In this document: positions 11,908 to 22,895 of the stretch, one piece after another
Position numbering within the stretch: the first letter of the stretch is position 1
How the letters are laid out: every line of letters begins with the position of its first letter
DNA from: Distichodus sexfasciatus
Lineage: Eukaryota; Chordata; Actinopteri; Characiformes; Distichodontidae
NCBI GenBank assembly: GCA_032718565.1
Contig: JAVGVS010000012.1
Span: forward strand, 5,042,502 to 5,106,501
Direction of reading: 5' to 3'
DNA: 64,000 bases
The notes under the pieces: generated by a model
Databases searched by the model: none
Seen by the model: the letters and a program-made list of their open reading frames with translations, nothing else
What the model was told of the DNA's origin: nothing
Made by a program: the position numbers and the translations under genes

Positions 11908-12067
11908 GGTATGAGTGGTCTTTGTGACTGAAACCCTGACTGTTGGTGGTCATAAGATTGGGGATCATATGTTTGGGGCTTCATTTCCCAGGATCCACCG
12001 GTGGGCCCCTGAGTAAGGTCCTTAACCCCAAGCTGCCCTAAGGAGGCTGTTCTGTAATTAGGAAAGG
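11908..12067 (+). mobile_element. tRNA-derived SINE, family A
   Basis: The degenerate tRNA-like head is followed by CCCCTGAGTAAGGTCCTTAA, CCCCAAGCTGCCC and CTGTAATTAGGAAA, the body and tail blocks of family A. It lies in the RAMP intron, just past the 639-bp GTGACCC element. Confidence 0.65.
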
Positions 12068-12784
12068 AAGTTAGCATACATAATATTTTCTAAGTTATTT
12101 TTTTAAAAGACATTAAGACATTTAAATAGTATATTATTATACAACTGTCAAATTAAAGAAACCCAAAAAATAATCTAATATTTTGCACAAATAAATTTAT
12201 CTCATTAATTTTTTTATAACTTCTAAAATGAAAATGTATAGTACTATAGGCCTGGAGTTGCAACCTTCACTGTCTCATGAATAACCCCGCTTGCACAAAT
12301 CATTTGGAAAGATGAGAGCAACTTGACCACAGAGTCACGCAAGTCACCATGAAACGCTGAATATGACCTCTGATACCCAGCATTTCCAATGCTCAGTCTC
12401 AATAACTAACTGGAACAATCTTCAGGGGAAGACTTATATTCCAAAGAGATGGTATTGCTTATCTTGACGAAGACGTGGCCTACTGCCAGCTAGCTTAACC
12501 ACAGTCCAGCTTTTAAAGGCTTTAATCTACCACACCAACATGACTGAACTATTGAAGAAAGGAGGAGATTGTGTGGCTTTTTTCATAAACAATGCTTGGT
12601 GAATATCCTGGTAGTAATTTTACTGTACTGCATTCCCACATATTTATTTATCAAATGCCAACCATTCCATCTGCCCAGAGAGTTCTCTGAATTATTCAGG
12701 TATACTTTCCAAGGGTATGAATGACAGTACATTGCCACATCTTCATGACAGCCAAGAATGCACAACTCAAATCCATTCAATATT

Positions 12785-12958
12785 ATATCAGTAGGGCTGA
12801 TAATTAATCAAAAACTAAAACTGTAATCAACATTAAGAATCTTTTTGTCAATATAACTTTCCATGACTCCACAGTTTTGATTCTGTTATATTCTGCTGGG
12901 TAAACTTTGTCATTCTATATACACATACACAGAGAGATGAGATGATGACTACAGTTTC

Positions 12959-13013
<55 letters not shown>

Positions 13014-13040
13014 AAATTATATTCATTACAGTTACAGTGC
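12785..13040. repeat. Degenerate interspersed repeat with a (TA)n microsatellite
   Basis: An opening resembling AGGGCTGATAATTAATC is typical of a common fish repeat. It is followed by a fragment of the repeat seen at 1085 and by a pure TA run at about 12961-13004. The short ORF with repeated Ile-Tyr over this run is an artefact. Confidence 0.5.
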
Positions 13041-13044
13041 AAAA

Positions 13045-13466
13045 ATAGGTGGTAATCGGAATACAGTTACACTTTAAAAAAATAATGGATTACATGAGGA
13101 TCTGAACACGCAACCAATGATTTTAATATAAACATCCATTTAACGTAAGTTGTCACATTCACACAATGGTGGGAGCCAGAGCTGAGCCAACACTTACAGA
13201 GCCATGGCAAAAACGCGATTGGTTTCTTTTGGAAATTCAGACAACACTTCACATTAAAATGAGGAAAGAGGGCGGAAAATGAAGGGTGTGACTGTCACAT
13301 TCATACAGTTGTAAAAAGCAAGACAACGTGTAAGTAATCCACAGTATTCAGAATATGTTACATCGAGTAATCTAACAGAATACGTAAAAAATTACATTTT
13401 ATGGCATGTATTTTGTATTCTGTAGTGGAATACATTTTAAAAGTACAAGTAACCTTCCCAACACTG
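13045..13466 (-). mobile_element. Non-autonomous hAT-like element, CAGTGTTGGGAAGG end
   Basis: The - strand begins CAGTGTTGGGAAGGTTACTT at 13466. It runs through TTTTAAAATGTATTCCACTA and the GATTACTCGATGTAAC blocks characteristic of a very common teleost repeat. The other end, near 13045, reads GGTAATCGGAATACAGTTAC on the + strand, a weak inverted match. A related sequence starts near 49891. Confidence 0.65.
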
Positions 13467-13489
13467 TTTTATAGTTGAGCATGTTTACA

Positions 13490-13775
13490 GTACTAGCCTG
13501 TGAACTATGAACTGGAAGAGAGGCCCGGACCAAGGCCCTCAACCCCAACGTGAGTGTGAGTGTCTGTTGTAAGCTCAGAGGCATGCTTGTGGTATTCAGG
13601 GTTTTGTTAAGGTTCCCCAAGAGGTTGTGGTTATGATTCTGGCTCTGTCCTACCTCCAGCACCACCACCTTTGAGAACCTTAACCTCAAGTTCCTCCAGG
13701 GACACTATCTCTGTATTTAGTAAATGTAAGCAAGTCTGGAAAAGAGTGTATGCTAAATGCCATAAATGTAAATGT
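13490..13775 (+). mobile_element. Degenerate SINE, family A
   Basis: It contains AAGGCCCTCAACCCCAACGT and ends CAAGTCTGGAAAAGAGTGTA followed by TGCTAAATGCCATAAATG. These are the body and tail blocks of the better-preserved copy at 24943-25121. The middle is diverged or interrupted. Confidence 0.55.
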
Positions 13776-15077
13776 AGTTTGAAAACAAGTATGCATGCCC
13801 ACCTTGAGTAATCAGTTTGTGTTTCTGTTCCTCTGAAATTTAACCACAAGTGACACAAATGGTACAGTGTTGAGTGACTATGGATCCAAAAATGAGATTC
13901 ATGGCTCCATTCTTATGTTACAGTTTCTAGACTTGTGCATGTAAAAATATGCAAGCATGATCGTAAACGCATGATCTATGTGAAATATGAGTACAGGAGA
14001 AAAGTGTAATCACATTTTAAATAAAAGTGAAGTAGGATAGACAAGATAAAGAACTTTTACCAGATCATAATTCTGAGTCATGCACATTCACAGTTGGAGA
14101 TGTAAATCTTCTTGGCAGTTTGAAGGTGCTTATGCCCATTTTGAGCTTACAAACAAATACGCATCACTGCAAGCTCCTGCATGCACTGCATAATGGTGGA
14201 TGTGAGAAATGCTTTTAACTGAGTTAACATCTGCACAACCGCAGCATTTTAAAGTCACCCAACTTATCTAAAAGCTGATAGATCTGAAACCTAGACTGCA
14301 AATTACTCTTCGTAAATTGCTATTTGCAGGTTTGTACTTTTAATTGAATCACTAATCTGCATTCTCTGTAATACAATCCACCCATTATGCCCAATGCAAC
14401 ATTTTTAAAAATTATTCTTGTTCTGTTTTGCTACCCGACCGTGAATACAAAATTATAATTACAGTGTAATTATTACATAGTGAATATTTTGCACTTTCAT
14501 ACATTTTATTGTATGTATTTAATCATTCAATCTAGAATTGTTTTGTACATACTGTAGCACATGAACATACATTGTAAATATAGCTATCCTGAATGCTGAA
14601 AAGATATTTATGAGCAATTACTTACAATGTAATTTTTACCTATTAAACACTAGGTGCTTACTGTACTCTTACTGTGCTTTTAACTCTAAATAAATTAGTT
14701 CTCTTTTCCTCATTTCTTTCTTCAGCTTGGCTGGGCAACCTCATAGTATGTCGCACACAAAATGTTTCATAAGGACAGCACCATACCCTTGGGAAGTTTA
14801 GACCTCTTACTGATTCTGTCCTGCATTACACATTAGAAACTCCTTTAAGACAGTAATTATGGGATAAAACATATGGTACAAAAGAAACATCTCCAACACT
14901 GACTACATGAACTCAGTTATATGCAGAATCAGCCATTCCCAATAACCTTGTAATATCCAAAAAATAACACACAGTTCAAGGGCTGCTACCTTCCTAAAAC
15001 GAGTGTGACAACTGGGTTGAAATCAATAATGGAAATTACAGCCGATCAGTTTACAATCATCTAACAACTGTCCCTTT

Positions 15078-15504
15078 TGTAAGATCTCAGGACAGACCAA
15101 GGGAGGACTCCACTTCATCAGAAAGGCCATCTGACCAGGACTCCAGTTCCAGAGCTTAACAATTACCCCAGACTACCAGATCAGCGTCACCAGAATTCTA
15201 AACAATCACATCCACATCATCTGTATTTAAGGACTTTCATTTGCAACCATTCCCTAAGAAGTATTGTTATGCCTAGTGCAACTTAACGAGCGTTCTTTGT
15301 GTTTGGCCGTGTCCGTTTTGACCCTTGCTTTCTGTTTTTGGATTACCCCTATGCTTCTGGGATTTGGATTTGTTTTCTTCATGAACTGTGTTTTTTGGTT
15401 CTGACCTCTGCTTGAATAAACTCTTGGTTTTTCGTCAATCTACTCCTGTGCCCGCGATCTGGTTCTGTCGACTCTGCGTTTGGGTTCACCTGCCGTTTGT
15501 TACA
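15078..15504 (+). repeat. 5' LTR of the Gypsy element
   Basis: It begins TGTAAGATCTCAG and ends GTTTGTTACA. An AATAAA signal (in TTGAATAAACTCTTGG, from 15413) lies about 90 bp before the end. It matches the 3' LTR almost throughout; the region after GTTCTTTGTGTT is the most divergent. Confidence 0.95.
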
Positions 15505-15522
15505 GAATGCTTTGCTCCTACA

Positions 15523-16345
15523 ATGGACCCAGCGGAGTTCCAGCAGCTACTGGCTGAACAAGCACGAGCAATTACCGACGATGCCAAACCCACCACTCGG
15601 GAATGTAGCCGCTGCCGTTAGTGCTAATGAGCTAATGCTAGCAATACCGCACTCATATGGAGGCGAGGCCACTCAATGCAAAGGGTTCCTAATGCAATGC
15701 GCTTTGTACATCAAACACCAACCTTTGAGATTTCTCAGCGAACGCAACAAGGTACATTTTGTGATTTCTTTACTCACCGGCAAAGCACACGAGTGGGCCA
15801 CGGCACTTTGGGCTTCCCATAGCCCTGTCCTCGATCACCATGAAACATTTGTCTCCGCATTTCACCAAGTCTTTGATCATTCACCTTCGGGTACATCCGT
15901 CCATGATCAGCTTTACGATCTCCAACAAGGGTCTGGTTCGGCTGCTGATTTTGCTCTTTGGTTTTGTACGCTTGCTGCCGGTAGTGGATGGAGTGGCGCA
16001 GCTCTTCTCACTGTGTTCCAACGTGGACTCAATTGCGAGCTGCAGACCGAACTTGCGTGTCGTGGCGATGTAACCAACTAGGAGCAATATATCCAGACCA
16101 CCATTGCTGTGGATCAGCTCCTTCAACAACGCTGCCGTCCTCCCATGACGTCACCCCGAGCACCAGTTGCCACGCCTCCTTCTCCCTGTCAGTAACCAGA
16201 GGAGGAGCCTATGCAAATCGGGCACGTATATCAGCTTCAGAAAGACAGAGACGGCTTCAGGCACGCCTTTGCCTTTACTGTGGAGAGGCCAGGCATTTAA
16301 TTTCAGCTTGTCCTACCCTTCTGCCCAGGAAAGAGGTGTTCATAT
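15523..16345 (+). pseudogene. Gypsy gag, broken
   Basis: The reading starts at ATG 15523 (MDPAEFQQLLAEQ) 18 bases after the LTR. It stops at about 15619 unless the frame shifts. The main capsid-like part runs in another frame to a stop at 16079, with FLMQCALYI and HEWATALW blocks usual for fish Gypsy Gag. A third frame gives the CCHC zinc knuckle CLYCGEARHLISAC (about 16268-16310). At least two frameshifts and one stop are visible, so no functional Gag can be made. Confidence 0.85.
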
Positions 16346-16394
16346 CTAATTCCCGCATCTTTACCGCTCAACAATTCACCATCCCCATCCGGCC

Positions 16395-18895
16395 TTTCAC
16401 TCGGCTCCTGTTCCTACACAGTCTCTGCGCTAGTGGATTCCGGAGCAGCTGGAAATTTCATCGACCAAAAACTGGTGAGACAATTGGGAGAAAAACTGAT
16501 ACCTCTACGCACACCATTACCCATGAGTGGATTAGATGGAAGACCCCTTGACAATAGCCACATTATGCTTCAGACTCCTCCACTAGAGGTGTGGGAGCTT
16601 TGCACCATGAGTCTCTGGCCTTTTTTGTATTTAAATCTCCTCGCAACCCCATTGTACTGGGTCACCCCTGGTTGGTCCTTCATGACCCAGTAATATACTG
16701 GAAAGACAGAGAGATAGTGGCCTGGGGTTCTCGATGCTTTGAACATTGCCTTTCGCTTCCAGTTCGAACCACATCCATTGAGAGTCCCATGCAGCCAGCT
16801 CTAACACATATTCCATCCGCCTATGCTGACTACCTAGATGTCTTCCTCTCCGCACAAGACCCAGGTCTCCCACCACATCGTTCCTGCGACTGTGCGATTG
16901 ATCTTCTACCTGATGCCCCTCTCCCACAAAGCTGAGCGTACTCCTTGTTACTACCCAAAATCCAAGCTATGAACACCTACATCGAAGAATCCCTGGAGAA
17001 AGGCATTATCTGGCCCTCTACTTCCCCTGCTGCTTTGGGGTTCTTTTTCGTGGAGAAGAAAGATGGAGGTCTCCGTCCTCGTATTGATTACTGCGCCCTG
17101 AACAAGGTCATTGTTAAAGTCTGATACCCTCTTCCGCTCATCCCATCGACCCTCGAATGTCTCTGCACTGCCACTGTTTTTACCAAATTCAACCTCAGGA
17201 ATGCCTACAATCACATCCACATTCAGGAGGGGGACGAATGGAAGATGGCGTTTATCACCTCACAGGGCCATTTTGAATATCTGGTTCTACCTTATGGCCT
17301 TGCTAATGTGCCCTCCGGCTTCCAGTCATTCATGGACGATATCTTCAAAGTCCTGTTGGACACTTTTGTCATCATCTATATTGACGATATCCTTGTCTTC
17401 TCCCCCAACCTCGCTTCTCATCTTACCCATGTTAATAAGGTCCTACAACGCTTTAGAGAGAACTACTTATATGCAAAATGGGAGAAGTGTGTCTTCAGCC
17501 AGTCCTCTGTTACCTTTTTGGGTCATGTCCTCAGGGCCAGAGCAGTAGAAATAGAGCCACAGAAGACCCAAGCCGTGAAGGAATGGCCTGAACCCAAGAC
17601 CCTAAAGGAGCTCCAACATTTCCTGGGTTTCGCCAACTATTATTGATGGTGCATCCACAACTTCAGTGAGAAGGCGGCTCCCCTAACTGCACTACTGCAA
17701 CAGCAAGAGACTGATATGGAACCCACTGACCATCCAGGTTGTCGAATCTCTCAAGGAAGCTTTTTGCTTGGCCCCTGTTCTTTGTCACCCAGACCCCGAA
17801 TTGCCATTTGAAGTAGAGGTCGACGCATCTGAAGTTGGAGTTGGGGGCGTACTCTCACAGTGACAAGGCAACCCCGGAAACTACACTCTTGCGCTTTCTT
17901 CTCACAAAAACTGTCCCCTGTTGAAAGAAACTATGGGGTCGGGGACAGGGAGTTGCTGGCAATCAAACTGGCCCTCGAAAAATGGAGACACCTGCTCGAG
18001 GGAGCCATCCACCTGTTCACTGTGTTCACCAATCACAAGAACCTGGAGTACCTTGGAGAGGCGAAGCGTCTTAACCCACAACAGGCTCGGTGGGCCCTCT
18101 TCTTCACCAGGTTTCGGTTCACAGTCACATACCACCCCAGATCCAAGAATGTAAAGGCCGATACCCTGTCCCGGCAATACAAGGGAAAAAACGCCACCGC
18201 AACTCCTGCCACGGTTCTTCCTCCCAACTGCATCATGGGCCCCATCAGGTGGGAAATAGCTGACCTGATAGAGAATGCCAACCTCCAAAATCCTCCAGCC
18301 GACACCCCGCCTCACAAGGTATTTGTACCAGCTGAACATCGGAATACCTTGCTACAATGGGCCCACTCCACCTTAAGCTCAGGGCACCCTGGTATCACCC
18401 GCACCATGGCTTTACTGGAAAAACGCTTCTGGTGGTCATCTATGAAAGACTTTGTGGTACCCTGTCCCATCTGCGCCCAGTTAAAAACCCCACATCAACT
18501 TCTCAGTGGACTTCTAGAACTTCTCCCCATTCTTTGATGTCCCTGGTCCCACCTGGCTGTGGATTTCATCACCAACCTACCCAAGTAGGAAGGGTTCACT
18601 GTGGTGGCTGTCATGGTGGATAGGTTTTCTAAGATGTGCCAGCTCATACCCCTCTACAAACTCCCCACTGCCCTAGAGATAGCGGACTTACTTGTCCGGG
18701 AGGTATTCCGCATCTTTGGGATCTCCGAAGAAATTGTCTCCGATTGGGGCCGTCAGTTCACATGCCAGGTGTGGAACGCGTTCATGTCACGACTTGGAGT
18801 AAAAGTCAACCTCACCTCTGGCTATCACCCCCAAAGTAGCGGTCAAGTGGAGAGGCTAAACCAAGAGATTGGCCGCTTTCTCAGGGCCTAGTGTG
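16395..18895 (+). pseudogene. Gypsy pol (protease, RT, RNase H, integrase), broken
   Basis: The order of motifs is as follows. An aspartic protease DSGAAGNFID lies near 16434. Reverse transcriptase spans about 16960-17650, with YIDDILVFS near 17380. RNase H lies at about 17800-18170 (VDASEVGVGGVL). An integrase zinc-binding segment (HPGITRT, then CPICAQLK) leads into the D,D,E core (AVDFITNLP, SDWGRQFT, GQVERLNQE). Stops or frameshifts occur near 16933, 17122, 17643, 17861, 18535 and 18889. In the RT A-motif (KFNLRNAYN, near 17190) asparagine stands where the family has its first catalytic aspartate. Confidence 0.9.
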
Positions 18896-19674
18896 CCAAC
18901 AACCAACAGAACTGGTCCAAGTATCTCCTCTGGTCTGAATACGCCCAAAACCCTCTCCGCTACTTGTTGTTATCTCTGTCTCCATTCCAGTGTGTCCTCG
19001 GTTTGCAACCCCCATTTTTCCCCTGGATGGCCTAGCCCACTGGTGTCCCCATGGTCGATGAGTGGTTTGAGAACAGCAGCAGGGTATGGGAAGCTTCCCA
19101 TATGCGCCTCCGTCGAGCCGTGCAACAGCAAAAAAGCCAGGTGGATCGCCCACGACGGCCGGCCCCAGTGTTTCAGCCCGGACAGCGAGTATGGTTGTCT
19201 ACCCGTGACCTACGCCTACATCTTCCCTCCAAGAAGCTCTCCCCCCGCTACATTGGGCCGTTCAAGGTGGTTCAGCGCATCAATCCGGTGTCCTATCGTC
19301 TCCAGTTGCTCCCTCAATACCATATTTCACCTATCTTCCATGTATCCTTTTTGAAGCCAGTGCGCTATAGCCTTCTACATCCTCCGGTCCGGAACTGTGC
19401 TCCTGCGCCCCTGGAGGTGAACGGTGACACTGGCTATCGGGTCCACACACTCTTGGATTCACGCAGTCGTCTGGGCACACTTGAGTACCTGGTGGAGTGG
19501 GAGGGATACGGACTGGAGGAGCAGTCTTGGGTGGCAGCCAAGGACATCTTGGACCCCAGCCTGCTCGAGGAGTTTCATACCCAACACCCAGATCGTCCTG
19601 GTCCTCGCCCTCGGGGTCGTCGTCCCCCCACACCGACATTGGCCATTTGGAGCCGCCCGTGGAGAGGGAGATGC
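18896..19674 (+). pseudogene. Gypsy integrase C-terminal region and chromodomain
   Basis: The longest frame starts at 19051 and reads through to 19731, into the LTR. The region contains the GPFKVVQRINPVSYRLQL block usual at the integrase C-terminus. It then carries a chromodomain (LEYLVEWEGYGLEEQSWV, about 19480-19535) with its aromatic residues. In chromoviruses this domain is thought to bind modified histones and direct integration. The piece is uninterrupted but separated from the integrase core by stops. Confidence 0.85.
19660..19674 (+). promoter_or_regulatory. Polypurine tract of the Gypsy element
   Basis: The purine-rich GGAGAGGGAGATGC ends exactly at the start of the 3' LTR, where plus-strand DNA synthesis is primed in LTR retrotransposons. 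Confidence 0.7.
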
Positions 19675-20101
19675 TGTAAGATCTCAGCCCAGACCAAGGG
19701 AGGACTCCACCTCATCAGAAAGGCCATCTGACCAGGACTCCAGTTCCAGAGCTTAACAATTACCCCAGACTACCAGATCAGCATCACCAGAATTCTAAAC
19801 AATCACATCCACATCATCTGTATTTAAGGACTTTCATTTGCAACCATTCCCTAAGAAGTATTGTTATGCCTAGTGCAACTTACCGAGCGTTCTTTGTGTT
19901 GCCTGCCTCCGTTTTTACCCTTGCTTTCTGTTTTTGGATTACCCCTACGCTTCTGGCGATTTGGATTTGTTTTCTTCATGAACTGTGTTTTTTGGTTCTG
20001 CCCTCTGCTTGAATAAACTCTTGGTTTTTCGTCAGTCTACCCCTGTGCCCATGACCTGGTTCTGTCAACTCTGCGTTTGGGTTCACATGCCGGTTGTTAC
20101 A
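19675..20101 (+). repeat. 3' LTR of the Gypsy element
   Basis: It has the same length as the 5' LTR and is followed by the target duplication CCTTT. It contains the same AATAAA signal. Confidence 0.95.
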
Positions 20102-20963
20102 CCTTTATTTGGGGAGTAAATGGAAGGTCAACAATTTCACTCCTTTGAATCATACCTAACCTTGCTAATTTCACTTAAGCAATGTAATTTATGAGAACAA
20201 TGGAGCTTATCTCACCTGTCTTCTTCCTCTTTTCACCTCCTTTCGCTTCCTGACCCAGAACAGAGCTCATTATGAAACATCTTGGCACATCTGTAGGACC
20301 CCATTAAAACTGTGCTATGCGCTATACAGCAGATTGCTATAATGTGTACAATTCAGCACAGACATTCTAGAAAATTGCAATGAGGCAGGACAGGTTTGCC
20401 ACATGTGTCCCCTCAATGTTGGAGAATTTCATTTAGTTGTATCATCATCTGTTTCTCTTCTGGGTAGACTGATATATCTAAATATAAGTCCTATCTCTCA
20501 GCGAATCTGTGACCTCAAGACAGCACTTTAGTAATGCATTATGCAACATTACTGGTACATCCCAAAGTACAAAAAAATATAACACTTAAAACATATTGGT
20601 AATGCTATTATAGTTATAGTATGTTATAGTAAAATGTCATTTGTTTGTCTATTGAAGACTGACTGGTATATTCAGATAGTGGTGCAACCCGTTTCTCATA
20701 AAAATGGCTTTAAATGGCCTATTGATAAAGTATTGCCTATTAATATACATTTGATGATTGTCAAACAATATTAGAATGTAAGCTTCTTATTGAATAAGAC
20801 ATGTGCCTAGTTTTGTTAGAAGTCTATCTCAAATGAGAAATGTGCTGAGAAAGACTCCCCATATAATTGCTTTTTAAGCATTACTTTTAAAAGATGCTAG
20901 TAGTACACAGTTTATTACAATTATTTATTATGATAAACCGATGTTTATCTGACTGAAACCTGG

Positions 20964-21910
20964 TGTCATGGGTGCGGTTACAGTGAGGAGGATGGAAGGG
21001 GATGAGGACACTGTTGCAGGCAAACAAAAGGGTTTATTGAGGGGAGTGGAGGCACACAAGATACACAGGGAACGGGGAAACACAGTCCAAAAACACTCAA
21101 AAAACAGGAACAAAGTTACAACAGCAAGGTGAGGCCCATGCTCCCAGTAGTCGACGTGGGGTAATGGGGAAGAACCTCCCCGAGTAACCAGAACAAGCGA
21201 GGTCCTTACGCTTGAAGACTCGGGAGGTGAACTGACAATGGCCCAGACTCGGTAGCCACCAAGGCAGTCTGGCCAACCGGGGAAAGCACACTGGGAGTCA
21301 CAAGCCTGGGGAGAAACACAGGAGACAGGTCTGAGGATGAGGAGACAAAAAGGGCAATCCAAACAGAAACATAAAGTCAAACCAAAATCACAAGCGTCCA
21401 CAAGTCCAAACAAAGGGGAAAGAGCAGAGTTTCTCCGGGAATCCAACGATCATGACACAAACAACCACACATATTATGAGGGATACAGACTCGGAGATAC
21501 ACGGGTTAAACTGACTTAAATAAGGCCACAGAACTCAACAAACGAGTGCTTGCACCAGTCCCAAACTCAAGGCAGAACGAGACACAGCTGAAATCAATGA
21601 TAAGTGCGGGGGTGTTCTACACAGACACTGACCTACTAGGTAGGGAACACGCAGTGCAAACAACATACCAGGAAGTGGGGTGCGCTCTAAACAGATAGTG
21701 AACTATTCAGAAGGGCACGAAGTGCAGACACAGAACCCAGAAGTGAGGAGCAAGCTAACACGGAAGGCTAAGGCTAACCCGAGGAGACATGAGGGGTAAA
21801 CACCACAACACAATATCAGAAGTGAACCCAGAGAGCAGGAAACAACACACAGATACTTATCCTGGGTTCAGGGTGGCACGGTCCCGTCTAAGTTGGGCGG
21901 GACCATGACA
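20964..21910 (-). mobile_element. Solo LTR, 947 bp
   Basis: On the - strand the segment starts TGTCATGGTCCCGCCC and ends CACCCATGACA, giving TG...CA termini. It contains CTCAATAAACCC (a polyadenylation signal) about 70 bp before the end. A perfect 5-bp duplication, CCTGG, flanks it (20959-20963 and 21911-21915). There is no internal retroviral region, so it is a solo LTR left by recombination between two LTRs. It is unrelated in sequence to the Gypsy LTR 860 bp upstream. The 172-codon - strand frame inside is not a gene. Confidence 0.9.
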
Positions 21911-22312
21911 CCTGGTTTATTCCTGACACATTTCTACCTGTCATTATAAAAAAATATTCAGTAACTGAAGTGTACAAACAAGGCAGTCGGTAAGGAGAAA
22001 TCCACCGGTGTATTGAACGGCAAGTGTTGTTTGAAAAAGTTTCCAGACTGAACTTTAAATAAATTTATGTGCACATACTGCAGTGATGAACTTTTCACCC
22101 GAAGGACAACCATCTTGCACATCAGACGTTCTTTATAACTGTTCTTTGTGTGGCTGTCTGCTAGTTAAGTCTGCACTTCATTATGGATGTTGTGCAAGTT
22201 AAAAAGTAAGCTGTTTTTCTTATCACTCTGTAAAATACATTTCTTTACCCAATACCATACATTTATGTGTTTCATTTGGTATTTTAGTATTGCATAAAAC
22301 ACAGTTCACCAC

Positions 22313-22390
22313 AAAAGAAGTGAGTGATTATTTGTTATTGTGAACACACCACAGCACAGCACACAGTGCACCACAACGAAGTTGTGATTG
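22313..22390 (-). mobile_element. SINE family B, tail fragment
   Basis: AGTGAGTGATTATTTGTTAT followed by GTGAACACACCACAGCAC matches the tail half of the family B SINEs at 9268 and 35000. The tRNA-like head is missing. Confidence 0.7.
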
Positions 22391-22759
22391 ACAGGATAAT
22401 TTTAAATCGGTTCAATACCACACATTTCTTTCTTTTATTTGGGTAAAAACAATTATTTAAAAAATATAATTAATCATAAGTAACAAGGATTAACTGCTGT
22501 GACTGACTGGATCATTTTGATCGATAACTACATGTGAAGTACATTTCATTTACATAACTTTCACATACTAGAGCAGTACTTGAGCAGCGATACTTAAGCA
22601 ACTTATTCATGACAAATTCTAGCACATAAAATGAACTATGATACTAAGTCAGACCTATGAAGAGATGTCCAATCAAGTGATTTATTAATGTGAAGCCCTT
22701 TGGCCCATAATAATTTGGAAGTCAATGTACTTAAAACTGCATAAAACTCCGCCAACTCT

Positions 22760-22895
22760 CCCAAGAGAATTAAAGGTTCAGCTGTTGGGCAGAGATGAAT
22801 CATTTAACTTTCTGGGAATCATAATCTCACAAGACAAAACATCCTGATGATACATATATGTTGTACATCAAATAAAATCTCACATGCTCTTTCAG
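22760..22895 (+). pseudogene. Relic of a non-LTR reverse transcriptase, C-terminal part
   Basis: One frame reads ELKVQLLGRDESFNFLGIII followed by SQDKTS and two stops. The phenylalanine-leucine-glycine block preceding a serine-x-aspartate is usual in the C-terminal part of fish LINE polyproteins. No RT core and no clean ends are left. The assignment rests on this one short block. Confidence 0.35.

Larger units (their letters stand above)
15078..20101 (+). mobile_element. Full-length, inactivated Gypsy LTR retrotransposon with chromodomain (chromovirus)
   Basis: Two 427-bp LTRs (15078-15504 and 19675-20101) start TGTAAG and end TGTTACA, flanked by a perfect 5-bp target duplication CCTTT (15073-15077 and 20102-20106). 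The body holds gag, protease, reverse transcriptase, RNase H, integrase and a chromodomain, in Metaviridae order. It is dead: gag, pol and the integrase region are broken by several frameshifts and stops. By eye the LTRs differ at about 20 of 427 positions, so the insertion is not recent. It sits in sense orientation in the RAMP intron. Confidence 0.95.

Noticed and set aside
12848..13042. Frame with an Ile-Tyr repeat
   Set aside because: It is translated from the (TA)n microsatellite.
20928..21519. 172-codon - strand frame and 60-codon + strand frame
   Set aside because: Both lie in the solo LTR at 20964-21910, and the first runs slightly past its end. They have no domain and are by-products of its GC-rich sequence.
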